From the NCBI GenBank assembly GCA_003020965.1, contig PXRL01000009.1, positions 27,975-91,974 of the forward strand: 64,000 bases of DNA. Direction: 5' to 3'. The translations under genes were made by a program, and so were the position numbers. The notes under the pieces were generated by a model, which worked only from the letters and a program-made list of their open reading frames with translations, was not told the DNA's origin and made no database searches. Shown piece by piece: positions 26,257 through 35,478 of the stretch; positions within the stretch are counted from its first letter, which is position 1, and each line of letters begins with the position of its first letter. The stretch comes from Halobacteriales archaeon QS_4_69_225 (lineage in GTDB: Archaea; Halobacteriota; Halobacteria; Halobacteriales; Haloarculaceae).

Positions 26257-27573
26257 TCAAACGCGCGTTTGAGCCTCGTCGCCGCGCTCGATCTCGAGAT
26301 AGAGCACGTCGACGCCGACGGCGATACCGTGACGGCTCCGCAGCCGTCGCTCGACGGGGTCGGCCAGCCCGGGGCTATCGGCATCCGGCGGGACGCCGAC
26401 GGTGACGGTGACGTCCCGCGGCCGGCGGAACAGAATGCGCCGGGTCTCGGTTTGTACCTCGAGTTCGACGAGTTCGTACGCCTCGTACTGCGGCTCCTGC
26501 AGTTCGGCGACGACGGCGCCGCGGATCTGCTCTTCGGTCTGTGCGGTCCGGTAGGAGTCGTACGTGATGCCGCCGAGGAACACCGACAGCAGCGCGATGG
26601 CGGCGACGAGGACGGCGACCCGCTTCAGCGTCGCCGCCCGGGCGTCGTCCCGCCGGAACAGCCGATCCGGGCGGTAGCCGAAGTACCAGAGGACGACCAG
26701 CGCCGCGAGGTTGATCGAGAGGACGTTGACCGCGACGAGGACGGCCGACCCGATCAACAGCGCCGGCTCGCCGTAGGCGACGCCGATGCCGACCGTCGCC
26801 GCCGGCGGGATGAGCGCGACGGCGATCATCACGCCGACGAGAGCCGTCGAGACGCCCGTCGTGAGGCTGATCGCGCCGGCGACGCCGGCGCCGATGGCGA
26901 CCGCGAGCGACAGGAACGTCGGCGTGAGCCGCTCTTCGACCTCCGACAGCGACAGCGGGTCCAGCCCCGGCGGGACGAGATTCACCGCTCGGACGAAGAC
27001 CGCGAAGCCGGTCGCGGCGGCGACGGCCAGCAGGACGCCCAGCACCTGCAGGGCGATACCGCGGCGGAACAGTTCGGCGTCGTCGATGACGCTACCGACG
27101 GCCGTCGACATCGCCGGCCCGATGAGCGGCGCGATGACCATCGAGCCGACGACGGTCGCCGGCGAGTCCAACAGTAGACCGGCCGTCGCGATGACCGCCG
27201 AAACGACCGTCATCACGAGGTACGTCGGCAGCGGCGGCGCGAGGTCGCGGGCGCGGGCCTCCAGCTCCTGGCGGGCGATGCGCTCTTCGCTTTCCTCGCG
27301 CTCGGCGTACTCCTCCTGGAGCGTCTCGAACCGCTCGGAGACGACCGTCTCGGCGCTCAGAACGACCGTATACGCCTCCCGCTCGAGACCCGTCTCGCGG
27401 AGCGACTCCAGTATCGGCTCGACCGCGTTGGTCGGCAGCGGAAAGTACGCGACGGCGGTGTACTCGCGGCCGCTGATCTCGTCGGTGACGACGTAGTCGA
27501 TGCCCTCCCCATCGAGCAATTCGAGCACCGCCTCGCGCTTGCCGGCCGGGATGATCACCTGGACGAGTCGCAC
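26257..27573 (-). CDS. TIGR00341/DUF389-family membrane protein
   Basis: Long TM domain: TVVGSMVIAPLIGPAMSTAVGSVIDD, STALVGVMIAVALIPPAATVGIGVAYGE. Confidence 0.92.
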   Translation of the reverse strand: MRLVQVIIPAGKREAVLELLDGEGIDYVVTDEISGREYTAVAYFPLPTNAVEPILESLRETGLEREAYTVVLSAETVVSERFETLQEEYAEREESEERIARQELEARARDLAPPLPTYLVMTVVSAVIATAGLLLDSPATVVGSMVIAPLIGPAMSTAVGSVIDDAELFRRGIALQVLGVLLAVAAATGFAVFVRAVNLVPPGLDPLSLSEVEERLTPTFLSLAVAIGAGVAGAISLTTGVSTALVGVMIAVALIPPAATVGIGVAYGEPALLIGSAVLVAVNVLSINLAALVVLWYFGYRPDRLFRRDDARAATLKRVAVLVAAIALLSVFLGGITYDSYRTAQTEEQIRGAVVAELQEPQYEAYELVELEVQTETRRILFRRPRDVTVTVGVPPDADSPGLADPVERRLRSRHGIAVGVDVLYLEIERGDEAQTRV

Positions 27574-27688
27574 AGCCGGGGGTCGGCGCCCGCGCCGATA
27601 ACGCTACCGCCGTGACCGCGCCGACCGGAGCGACCGCGCCGACCGCGCCGACCGGTCGGCTTATCCCCGCCAGCGGCCAACCGACAGT

Positions 27689-28309
27689 ATGTTCGATTCG
27701 CGCCCGAACCGCGACGCCGAGGTCGTTCTGGTCGGGCGATCCAACGTCGGCAAGTCGACGTTGATGCGGGAGCTGACGGGTCACGACTCCTTCGACACCG
27801 GCGGCAGTCCCGGCGTGACGACGGAACCCAACCACTTCGACTGGGCCGCCGAGGACTTCGTCATCACCGATCTCCCCGGCTTCGGCTTCATGACCGGCGT
27901 CCCCGAGGACGTCCGCGAGCGCATCAAGACCGACGTCGTCCGATACGTCGAGGAACACGCCGACAGCATCCTCGTCGGCGTGCTGGTCGTCGACGGCAAG
28001 GCCGCCGTCGACATCATCGACCGCCACTCCGGGCCCGACGAGGTGCCGCACGACGTCGAGATGTTCGGCTTCCTCCGAGAAATCGGCGTGCCGACGGTCG
28101 TCGCCGTCAACAAGATGGACAAAATCGACGACCGCGACGAGCGACTGGACGAACTCGCCGAGCGCCTTGGCTTGTACCCGCCCTGGCAGCAGTTCGATCA
28201 CGTGCTGGCGCCGATCTCCGCCAAGCGCGGCAGCATCGGTCCGCTCGAGGAAGCCGTCCGGTACCACCTCCACGAACAGCAGCGGGACGACCTGTTCAAG
28301 TTCTTCTAA
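27689..28309 (+). CDS. engB: GTP-binding protein EngB
   Basis: [34 protein letters not shown]. Confidence 0.96.
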   Translation: MFDSRPNRDAEVVLVGRSNVGKSTLMRELTGHDSFDTGGSPGVTTEPNHFDWAAEDFVITDLPGFGFMTGVPEDVRERIKTDVVRYVEEHADSILVGVLVVDGKAAVDIIDRHSGPDEVPHDVEMFGFLREIGVPTVVAVNKMDKIDDRDERLDELAERLGLYPPWQQFDHVLAPISAKRGSIGPLEEAVRYHLHEQQRDDLFKFF

Positions 28310-28321
28310 CCGAACTTTTTG

Positions 28322-28352
28322 ATCGGTCGCTCGCCGACGGCGAGCGACCGAT
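28322..28352. terminator. Inverted repeat flanked by T-run and A-run, possible bidirectional terminator
   Basis: ATCGGTCGCTCGCCG-A-CGGCGAGCGACCGAT (15-bp arms), preceded by CTTTTTG and followed by AAAAAC, 12 bp after the engB stop. Confidence 0.6.
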
Positions 28353-28655
28353 AAAAACTTCGATGAAAAAACCGCGTCGCTTGGTGTCTCTCTCCGTTCG
28401 GTGCTGTGTCCCGTCGTCTCTCCGGCGGCTCCAACGGGTCGTTTCCGTCCGGCCGGCCGCGCCGCCGTGGGTACGTGGTGGCTCGGTGAAATGCCTCGTC
28501 ACAAGGGGCTCGGCGGGGGTAATCGCTCGTCATCGCCACCGTCGGCGGTTCTCGACCGGCGGCAAAGAATCCACGGGTCGGGGACGGCGGGCGACGGCCG
28601 ACAGCGGCGGGGGTGATTTTCCCTCTCCGCCGCGAACGCCCGGCGGAATCGGCAC

Positions 28656-28927
28656 ATGACCGGCCTCACCCTCTCGGGTCCGGCGTTCGACGACGGGGAA
28701 CCGATGCCCGACCGCTGCGGCCATACGGCGGACGACGTCAACCCGCCGCTGTCTGCCTCGGGCGTCCCGGCGGAGGCGGCGTCGCTGCTGTTGCTGGTGA
28801 CCGACGCCGACGCCGACGCCGACGACGCCGCCCTCGGGCTGTCGACGTCGGTCGATCGAGCGGCGGTCATCGACGCGGCGACCGGCCACATCCTCGTGAA
28901 GGCGATGCTGGGACGTACGCGCTGTAG
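28656..28927 (+). pseudogene. PEBP/YbhB-YbcL family pseudogene (internal deletion plus frameshift)
   Basis: N-terminus MTGLTLSGPAFDDGEPMPDRCGHTADDVNPPLSASGVPAEAASLLLLVTDADAD is PEBP-like; the core is missing; tail GHILVKAML then, in another frame, AGTYAL*. Confidence 0.65.
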
Positions 28928-29042
28928 TCAGCCTCGTAACGATCATTGCGAATCGTCACCACCGGAGGTCGAACGAATCGGGGTTCGGATTCGAAGCAGC
29001 CTCCCGTTTCACTACGTGCCGAAATTATCGCAACGACCAGTA

Positions 29043-30446
29043 TCAGCCGAGTTCCGCGGCGGCCGCCCGGAACAGCCCGTCGAGTATCTCCGGCGTGGTC
29101 GGGTGGTACGAGCGGTCAGGGATCTCCCGGACGTCCAGTTCCATCTCGACGGCAACCTGCATCGTCTTGGCCATCACGTCGGCGTGGTAGTGCAGTCCCT
29201 GGTAGCCGAGCACCGTCCCGTCGATCCCGACGACGAGTCGGGCCAGCCCCTCGGGGACGTTCTTGGTGGTGAAGACGCCGTCACGTTCGGCCTCGCGGGT
29301 GACGACGACGTGGTCGACGTCGGCGGCCGCCGCGCTCTCGGCGGAATGGCCGACCCGGGCGAACGGGAGGACGCCCAGCCCCGAGAACATCACGTGGTGG
29401 TGGACGTTCTCGTACGGCTCCAGCGGTTCGCCGACGCGATGGCGGCGGATGTTCGCGGCGGCGGCGTGGCCCTGTTCCTTTGCGACGTGGAGGATCGGTT
29501 CGATGCCGTTGGCGTCGCCGACGACGAACACTCGCTCGTGGCCGGCCGCCCGCATGGTGTCGTCGACCCAGCCGGGTTCGGGCGTCAATCCGGCCACCTC
29601 GACGTCCAGCCCGTCGACGGCCGGCCGACGGCCGGTGAAGGTGAACAGCTGGTCGGCCTCGAGAACGCGCTCGTCGCCGTCGTGGTCGACGTACATCCGG
29701 ACGCCGCCGTCGTCGGTCGGCTCGACCCGCCGCTCGCTGGCGTGGGTCAGCACGTCGACGTCGAAGTTCTCCCGGTAGTACGACAGCAACGCGTCGCCGA
29801 AGGGGTCGTCGGCCTCGTCGAGCGGCCGGGCGTCGTGCTCGATGACCGACAGCTCCATTCCGGCGGCCTCGCTGAGGTACGGCATCATCTCGGTGCCGAC
29901 GTAGCCGAACCCCATGACGATCCCCGAGTCGCCGAACTCGGTGGCGTCGAGAACGTCGGCGCTGGTCTCGACGTCGACGTCGTCGATCCCGGGCAGGTCC
30001 GGGACGTCGACCGTCGACCCGGTGGCGACGACGACGTAGTCGGGTTCCAGCGTCCGATCGCCGACCGCCAGCCGCGGGCCGTCGCCGACGAACCGGGCGG
30101 TCTCGTGGAGGAACTCCACGTCCTCGCGGCCGGCGAGGTCGGCGACCGCGCTCCGACGGTGGGCGGCGAACGTCGCGGTGTGGTCGTTCTTCCGTTCGAC
30201 GACGGCCTCGAGGTCGACCGACGGCAGCGGCCCGTCGAGGCGGTCGTCGTGGCGGGCGACGAAGCGGTGTTCGGCGGCCGACAGCACCTCCTTCGACGGC
30301 ATGCAACCGCGGAGGATACAGAGGCCGCCGCCCGGTTCGCCGTCGTCGACGAGCGTCAACTCGATTTCCGGCGCGTCGGCGAGCCGTTCGGCGGCCGCGA
30401 CGCCGGCACTTCCGTAGGCGCCGACGACGGCGACGTGGGTCGTCAT
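29043..30446 (-). CDS. FAD/NAD(P)-dependent disulfide oxidoreductase (dihydrolipoamide dehydrogenase/mercuric reductase-like)
   Basis: CxxxxC redox motif LCILRGCMPSK, NAD domain GFGYVGTEMMPYL, FVVGDANG, dimerisation domain. Confidence 0.88.
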   Translation of the reverse strand: MTTHVAVVGAYGSAGVAAAERLADAPEIELTLVDDGEPGGGLCILRGCMPSKEVLSAAEHRFVARHDDRLDGPLPSVDLEAVVERKNDHTATFAAHRRSAVADLAGREDVEFLHETARFVGDGPRLAVGDRTLEPDYVVVATGSTVDVPDLPGIDDVDVETSADVLDATEFGDSGIVMGFGYVGTEMMPYLSEAAGMELSVIEHDARPLDEADDPFGDALLSYYRENFDVDVLTHASERRVEPTDDGGVRMYVDHDGDERVLEADQLFTFTGRRPAVDGLDVEVAGLTPEPGWVDDTMRAAGHERVFVVGDANGIEPILHVAKEQGHAAAANIRRHRVGEPLEPYENVHHHVMFSGLGVLPFARVGHSAESAAAADVDHVVVTREAERDGVFTTKNVPEGLARLVVGIDGTVLGYQGLHYHADVMAKTMQVAVEMELDVREIPDRSYHPTTPEILDGLFRAAAAELG

Positions 30447-30499
30447 ACCCGAGTATCGGGGTCCGGCGGACAAAACGGTTCGGCCCGCCCGGCGAAGCG

Positions 30500-31198
30500 C
30501 TACACGGCCGCCAGGATGACGTCGGCGATCGCCTCGACGGCCGTCTCCCACACCGAAACGCCGGTCGCCCTCGCCAGGACGGTGTCCAGCCCGAAGAAAG
30601 CGAACAACCCGGCGGCGAGGAAGTGTGCCGTCCGCACCTCGAAGAGGTGGGCGAACCGGCTGAAGAAGTACGCGTTCGCCAGGCTGACCGGAACGATGGC
30701 GGCCATCTCCCCGACCCAGATGGCGGAGGTGGCGCCGTGCGTCGCGGCGAGTGCGATGGTGATGACCTGGGTTTTGTCACCGAACTCGCCGGCGGCTATC
30801 AGCGCGAAGATGGGGAGGTAGCCGCCGAGGGCGTCCGGCACCTTCCGGTCGACGACCGGCAGCCGGACGTCCTCGACGACCTCGAGGCCCCCGTCGGTCG
30901 CGGCGGCGAGGTCCTGGCCGGGGTTCGGCGCCGACCGCACCAGCAGGACCGCGAAGATCAGAAACAGCACGGCGGTGATCGCGTCGAGGACGACCGGCGG
31001 CAGCGCCGTCTTCAGCGCGCTGCCGAACCAGATCTCCAGCGCCGTCCAGCCGGCGAAGGCCGCCCCGGCCGCCGCGACGACGCCCAGCGGGTGGTAGCGG
31101 GTCGACAGCGCCGCGATGATGAACTGCGCCTTCTCGCCGGGCAGCACCGCCAGCTGAGCGAGAAGGGCGATCACCACCACGGTGGCGTAGTCGGCCAT
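30500..31198 (-). CDS. TMEM165/GDT1 (UPF0016) family protein, putative divalent-cation exporter
   Basis: Duplicated E-x-GD-K-(S/T) theme: PGEKAQFI and AAGEFGDKTQVITIALAA; six hydrophobic segments. Confidence 0.88.
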   Translation of the reverse strand: MADYATVVVIALLAQLAVLPGEKAQFIIAALSTRYHPLGVVAAAGAAFAGWTALEIWFGSALKTALPPVVLDAITAVLFLIFAVLLVRSAPNPGQDLAAATDGGLEVVEDVRLPVVDRKVPDALGGYLPIFALIAAGEFGDKTQVITIALAATHGATSAIWVGEMAAIVPVSLANAYFFSRFAHLFEVRTAHFLAAGLFAFFGLDTVLARATGVSVWETAVEAIADVILAAV

Positions 31199-31278
31199 CG
31201 TCAATCGGCCTCCCGTCGGCCGGACGGAGCCGACCGCCGGCCGCGCCGCGCCACGTCGTCCCGTCTCATCGGGAGATA

Positions 31279-31292
31279 TTAGACGCGGCTAA
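31279..31292. promoter_or_regulatory. Candidate DtxR/MntR-family-type palindrome TTAGACGCGGCTAA
   Basis: One mismatched base pair from a perfect palindrome, about 80 bp upstream of the GDT1-like gene start. Confidence 0.4.
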
Positions 31293-31310
31293 TCTAAAGT
31301 GTCTTTCCAT

Positions 31311-32075
31311 CTAACCGCCGTCGTCGCCCGGCGACAGCTCGGCCAGGACGGGGAAGTGATCGGAGGGGTACCGCCCCCGGTCGTCCCGGTCGGGTAGGAC
31401 CTCGAGGCGGTCGACGCCGAGGTCGCCGGCGACGAAGACGTGGTCGATGCGCCGGCCGGTCTGGGGGCCGTCGAAGTCGTTGAACGTCGTCTCGGGGCCG
31501 GCCGAGGCGTCGGCGTCGTCTCGGGCGTCCCGGAATCCCGCCTCAGTCATCGCCCGATACGGCGGGTCGGCCGGCGTGCAGTTGAAGTCGCCGGCCATCA
31601 CCGTCGGAACGGGCCGATCGCCGAACCGCTCGGCCAGCAGGGCCGCCCCGCGCCGCCGGGCCCACTCGCTGCCGTGGTCGAGGTGCGTGCTGGCGGCGAC
31701 GAACGTTGTGTCGTCGCCGCGAAGGCGGGCCGCCGTCGTCACGCGGGGAACGGTCGTCTCCCAGTCCATCGCGTGACGGTCCGACGGCGTCTCCGACAGC
31801 GAGAAGACCTCCCGGTCGACGACCGACAGCCGGTCGGTCCGGTAGGCGACGGGCGTGTGCTCGCCGCTGGAGGTCCGTTCGCGGACCCAGGCGTAGTCCG
31901 GCAGCCGGTCGGCGAGGTCCTCGAACTGCGTCTCCCAGACCTCCTGGAAGCAGACGACGTCCGGCGCCGCCGACCGGACGAGGTCGGCGACCGCGTCGCG
32001 CCGTTCGGACCAGGCGTCCGGGCCGTCGTCGAGCGTGGCGTACCGGACGTTGTAGCTGAGGAGCCGGAGGCCCAT
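31311..32075 (-). CDS. Endonuclease/exonuclease/phosphatase family protein
   Basis: LLSYNVRYATLDDG, DVVCFQEVWE, STHLDHGSEWARRRGA, GDFNCTPAD, DHFPVLAEL. Confidence 0.92.
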   Translation of the reverse strand: MGLRLLSYNVRYATLDDGPDAWSERRDAVADLVRSAAPDVVCFQEVWETQFEDLADRLPDYAWVRERTSSGEHTPVAYRTDRLSVVDREVFSLSETPSDRHAMDWETTVPRVTTAARLRGDDTTFVAASTHLDHGSEWARRRGAALLAERFGDRPVPTVMAGDFNCTPADPPYRAMTEAGFRDARDDADASAGPETTFNDFDGPQTGRRIDHVFVAGDLGVDRLEVLPDRDDRGRYPSDHFPVLAELSPGDDGG

Positions 32076-32326
32076 CGGGCGTACCACCATTCCGGACCGA
32101 CTTAATACTCTTCGGTCGTCGCACCGAGCCGACGGTCCGTCCGGGCGGCCACTTCGGCATGGTCGGCCGCGCCGTGCCGGCAGACCGACAGCAGCCCCGG
32201 GCGGCGTCGGAGGCCAGGCGACGACGGCGGCCTCCACGTCGGTGGCGAGACGCCCGTAGCCGTCGTATCTCGCACCGTCCCGCCGGAACCGCGACGCTCT
32301 TGGCCCGGTGGCCCTCAGCCTGGCGC

Positions 32327-33076
32327 ATGGAGGTGTCCGCCGTCGAGGGGCTGCCGGAGGTGCGGGCGGGCGACGACCTCGCCGCGCTCGTCGCCGAGCG
32401 GGTCGACCCGGCCGACGGCGACGTCGTCTGCGTCGCCAGCACCGTCGTCTCGAAGGCCGAAGGCCGGAAAGCCGACCTGGAGGAGTTCGCGCCGGGCGAC
32501 CGCGCCCGGGCGGTCGCCGACCGCCTGGAGGCGGTCACGGGCGACCCGAAGGACCCCCGGTTCGCCCGGGCGGTGCTCGAAGAGAGCGAGGAGCTGCTGA
32601 CCGAGGCGCCGTTCCTGCTGGCCGTGACCCGGTTCGGCCACGTGACGGTCAACGCGGGCATCGACCGTTCGAACGTCCCGGGCGCGGACCTGCTGCTGCT
32701 GCCGGAGAACCCGACGGCGTCGGCCGAACGGCTCTCGGCGGCGCTGGAGGCCCCGGTCGTCGTCACCGACACCTCGGGGCGGCCGTTCCGCTACGGGCAG
32801 CGCGGCGTCGCCGTCGGCTGGCACGGGCTCCCGGCGGCCCGCGACTGGCGGGGCGAGCGGGACCGCGACGGCCGCGAGCTCGGCGTCACCGTCCAGGCGG
32901 TCGTCGACGAGCTGGCCGCGGCCGCCAACCTCGTCACCGGCGAGGGCGGCGGCGGCACGCCGGCGGCGGTCGTCCGTGGGTGGGAGTTCGGCGACCACGA
33001 CGGCAGTGACGAGCTGTTCCGGGCCGACGAGGACGACGTCATCCGGGCAGCACTTCGGGACTGGCGGCCCGGATAA
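32327..33076 (+). CDS. cofE: Coenzyme F420-0:L-glutamate ligase
   Basis: VSKAEGR, TRFGHVTVNAGIDRSN, VVTDTSGRPFRYGQRGVAVGWHG. Confidence 0.93.
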   Translation: MEVSAVEGLPEVRAGDDLAALVAERVDPADGDVVCVASTVVSKAEGRKADLEEFAPGDRARAVADRLEAVTGDPKDPRFARAVLEESEELLTEAPFLLAVTRFGHVTVNAGIDRSNVPGADLLLLPENPTASAERLSAALEAPVVVTDTSGRPFRYGQRGVAVGWHGLPAARDWRGERDRDGRELGVTVQAVVDELAAAANLVTGEGGGGTPAAVVRGWEFGDHDGSDELFRADEDDVIRAALRDWRPG

Positions 33077-33131
33077 ACGTGTTTTGCCACTACTCCCCGG
33101 GTAAAAGACCGTCGGGGGCCAACCGCCGGCC

Positions 33132-34121
33132 GTGATCGGAGTCGAACTCACGCCGGAGCACCCGGTCGACCGCGCCGCCGCGCTGGGCGAGCGCGCCGAG
33201 ACCGAGGGCTTCGACGCCGTCTTCGCGTCGTGTCACTACAACAACCGCGACCCGTTCGTCGCCCTGGATCGCATCGCCCGCCGGACCGACGGTATCGCGC
33301 TCGGGCCGGGCGTCGCCAACCCCTACGAGACCCACCCGGTGACGCTCGCCTCCCGGGTGGCGACGCTGGAGGAAGCCTCCGGCGGCCGGGCGATGTACGG
33401 TCTCGGGGCCGGCGACCCCTCGACGCTGTCGAACCTGGGCTACGACCACGAGAAGCCATTGCGGCGGGTGCTGGAGGCGTTCAAGACCGCCGAACGGCTG
33501 TTCGACGGCGAGCGGGTCGACCGCGACGGCACCTTCCGCGCCCGCGACGCCGGGTTGAACTTCGCCGACGAGGTCGGGTCGGTCCCCGTCTACGTCGGCG
33601 CACAGGGGCCACACATGGTGCGGATGTCGGCCAAACACGCCGACGGCGTACTGTTCAACGGCTCACATCCCCGCGACTACGAGTGGGCCGCCTCGCAGGT
33701 CGAAAAGGGGCTGGCCGAGCGGCCGGACGACCGCGGCGAGTTCGACTTCGCCGCCTACGCCGCCGTCTCGGTCGCCGAGGACGGCGACGCCGCGCGGGCG
33801 GCCGCCCGCCCGCCGGTGGCGTTCATCGCCGGCGGTGCCGCGCCGCCGCTTTTGGACCGTCACGACCTCGACGCGGCGCTGGCCGAGGAGATCGGCGACC
33901 ACGTCTCGGCCGGCGAGTTCGACGCCGCCTTCGAGGCCGTCTCGGAGGAGATGATCGACGCCTTCTGTATCGCCGGCACGCCGTCGACGGTCGAGAAGCG
34001 AATCGAGGGCGTTCTGGAGTACGCCGACAGCTTCGTCGTCGGGGCGCCGCTGGGACCGGACCTGGAGGCGGCTATCGAGCTTGCCGGGGCGGTGCTCGAG
34101 GGTTCGGGAGCAGCCGTCTGA
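33132..34121 (+). CDS. mer: F420-dependent 5,10-methylenetetrahydromethanopterin reductase-like (luciferase-like) protein
   Basis: GIALGPGVANPYETHPVTLASRVATLEEASGGRAMYGLGAGDP, VPVYVGAQGPHMVRMSAKHADGVLFN; next to cofE. Confidence 0.85.
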   Translation: MIGVELTPEHPVDRAAALGERAETEGFDAVFASCHYNNRDPFVALDRIARRTDGIALGPGVANPYETHPVTLASRVATLEEASGGRAMYGLGAGDPSTLSNLGYDHEKPLRRVLEAFKTAERLFDGERVDRDGTFRARDAGLNFADEVGSVPVYVGAQGPHMVRMSAKHADGVLFNGSHPRDYEWAASQVEKGLAERPDDRGEFDFAAYAAVSVAEDGDAARAAARPPVAFIAGGAAPPLLDRHDLDAALAEEIGDHVSAGEFDAAFEAVSEEMIDAFCIAGTPSTVEKRIEGVLEYADSFVVGAPLGPDLEAAIELAGAVLEGSGAAV

Positions 34122-34302
34122 GCTCCGACAGCACCGCGCCGGCGACGAGGGCGCCGAACGTGCCGGCCGACAGCGCGACGAAGACGAGGCCGCTCAGCAT
34201 CATCGTCGCCGTGATGGGGTCGGTGGCCGCCACCTCGGCGAAGCGCTCGGCGAGGCCGACCGTGTTCTCGTAGAGTCCCGTCTTGATCTCCGTCTCTGCC
34301 AT
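34072..34302 (-). CDS. Small one- or two-TM hypothetical protein
   Basis: MAETEIKTGLYENTVGLAERFAEVAATDPITATMMLSGLVFVALSAGTFGALVAGAVLSELRRLLPNP; overlaps the mer 3' end on the opposite strand. Confidence 0.55.
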   Translation of the reverse strand: MAETEIKTGLYENTVGLAERFAEVAATDPITATMMLSGLVFVALSAGTFGALVAGAVLSELRRLLPNPRAPPRQAR

Positions 34303-34378
34303 ACCGCTCTTTGAGCGTCCGCCCACTTGGGCGTGTCCGTCCCGGACGATATAAGCCGCCGGCGACCGTCGTTCGATC

Positions 34379-34708
34379 ATGCGCGACACCTCGCTGGACG
34401 ACTTCGTCGGCGAGGACGACGCGAGCGAGGACGGCGAGCCGGCGGACCCGGACGCGCCGGGGGGTGCCGGAAGCGCGGAGCCGGCCTCCGGGGACGCGGA
34501 GGCAACCGAAACGGCGACCGACGGTGTAGATACGGACACAGATGGGAATGCTGACGCGGACGGCGGCGACGAGGGGACGCCGGAGCCGGCTGCGCCGACC
34601 TTCGACTGGACGCCCGGCGGGTCGGTCTGTGCCGCCTGCGGCGAGCGGGTCGAGCGGCGCTGGACCGACGACGGCCGGCTGGTCTGTGCGGCCTGCAAGG
34701 GGTGGTAA
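34379..34708 (+). CDS. Acidic protein with C-terminal zinc-ribbon-like CxxC pair (DUF7573-like)
   Basis: Low-complexity acidic N-terminus; VCAACGERVERRWTDDGRLVCAACKGW. Confidence 0.75.
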   Translation: MRDTSLDDFVGEDDASEDGEPADPDAPGGAGSAEPASGDAEATETATDGVDTDTDGNADADGGDEGTPEPAAPTFDWTPGGSVCAACGERVERRWTDDGRLVCAACKGW

Positions 34709-34789
34709 CGCCGCCGCCGTGGGAGTATCTATCATCTCGGCGAGAGTTTCGGAACCCTTATCCGTACCCGCCGGCTCTCTCGAATCGCA

Positions 34790-34984
34790 ATGGCGAACGG
34801 AGAAGTCGACTTCTTCAACGACACTGGCGGCTACGGTTTCATCTCGACTGACGACGCGGACGAAGACGTGTTCTTCCACATGGAAGACGTCGGCGGCCCC
34901 GACCTGGAGGAGGGCCAAGAGATCGAGTTCGACATCGAGGAAGCGGAAAAGGGCCCGCGCGCGACCAACGTCACGCGTCTGTAG
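34790..34984 (+). CDS. cspA: Cold-shock protein
   Basis: GEVDFFNDTGGYGFISTDDADEDVFFHMEDV, EFDIEEAEKGPRATNVTRL. Confidence 0.97.
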   Translation: MANGEVDFFNDTGGYGFISTDDADEDVFFHMEDVGGPDLEEGQEIEFDIEEAEKGPRATNVTRL

Positions 34985-35084
34985 GGCGTCACGCGTCTGT
35001 AAGGCCCTCGTAGCCAGGAAGAACACGTCGCCTCGCGCGACTGAACTGCAATTTCGCGGCTATTTAACACACAACGAGCGGAAG

Positions 35085-35104
35085 CTCACCCCTTCAGGGG
35101 TGAG
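35085..35104. repeat. Hairpin CTCACCCC-TTCA-GGGGTGAG resembling an IS200/IS605 right-end hairpin
   Basis: 8-bp stem with TTCA loop, matching the architecture of the hairpin downstream of tnpB (36916-36935). Confidence 0.6.
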
Positions 35105-35163
35105 TGCAAGCGGTAGGCACAGCAAAGCGATTCACCGCGTCACGCTTGGCCGTGATTCCCACG

Positions 35164-35394
35164 CTACGAATCTTCCATCGGCCACCAGACGACGGCGCGG
35201 CCGCCGACCTGCCACCGTTCTACCTGCTCTTCGTCCTCCAACTCTTGCAACCGTCTGAGAACGGATTGCTTTCCCACCCCCAGTTCATCCGCCAACAACG
35301 GCGCGTTCGCCACCGGCTTCTCCACTTCATCGAACGCTTTCAACACTTCCTCACACGTCACGTCCCGCGGCCGCCCCATACCGTCATTACTCAT
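35164..35394 (-). CDS. Small winged-helix/HTH protein, divergent from tnpB
   Basis: VTCEEVLKAFDEVEKPVANAPLLADELGVGKQSVLRRLQELEDEEQVERWQVGGRAVVWW. Confidence 0.75.
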   Translation of the reverse strand: MSNDGMGRPRDVTCEEVLKAFDEVEKPVANAPLLADELGVGKQSVLRRLQELEDEEQVERWQVGGRAVVWWPMEDS

Positions 35395-35478
35395 ACTCCC
35401 GTCTATGCGTTTTCGTACCTAAAACACCACTCGGTCGCAGCATTTATACTTCCAATACACGTACAACGGAACACGACG

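Noticed and set aside
28656-30821. 721-aa plus-strand ORF
   Set aside because: Only the first ~90 codons resemble a protein (the PEBP pseudogene); the rest is antisense to the oxidoreductase.
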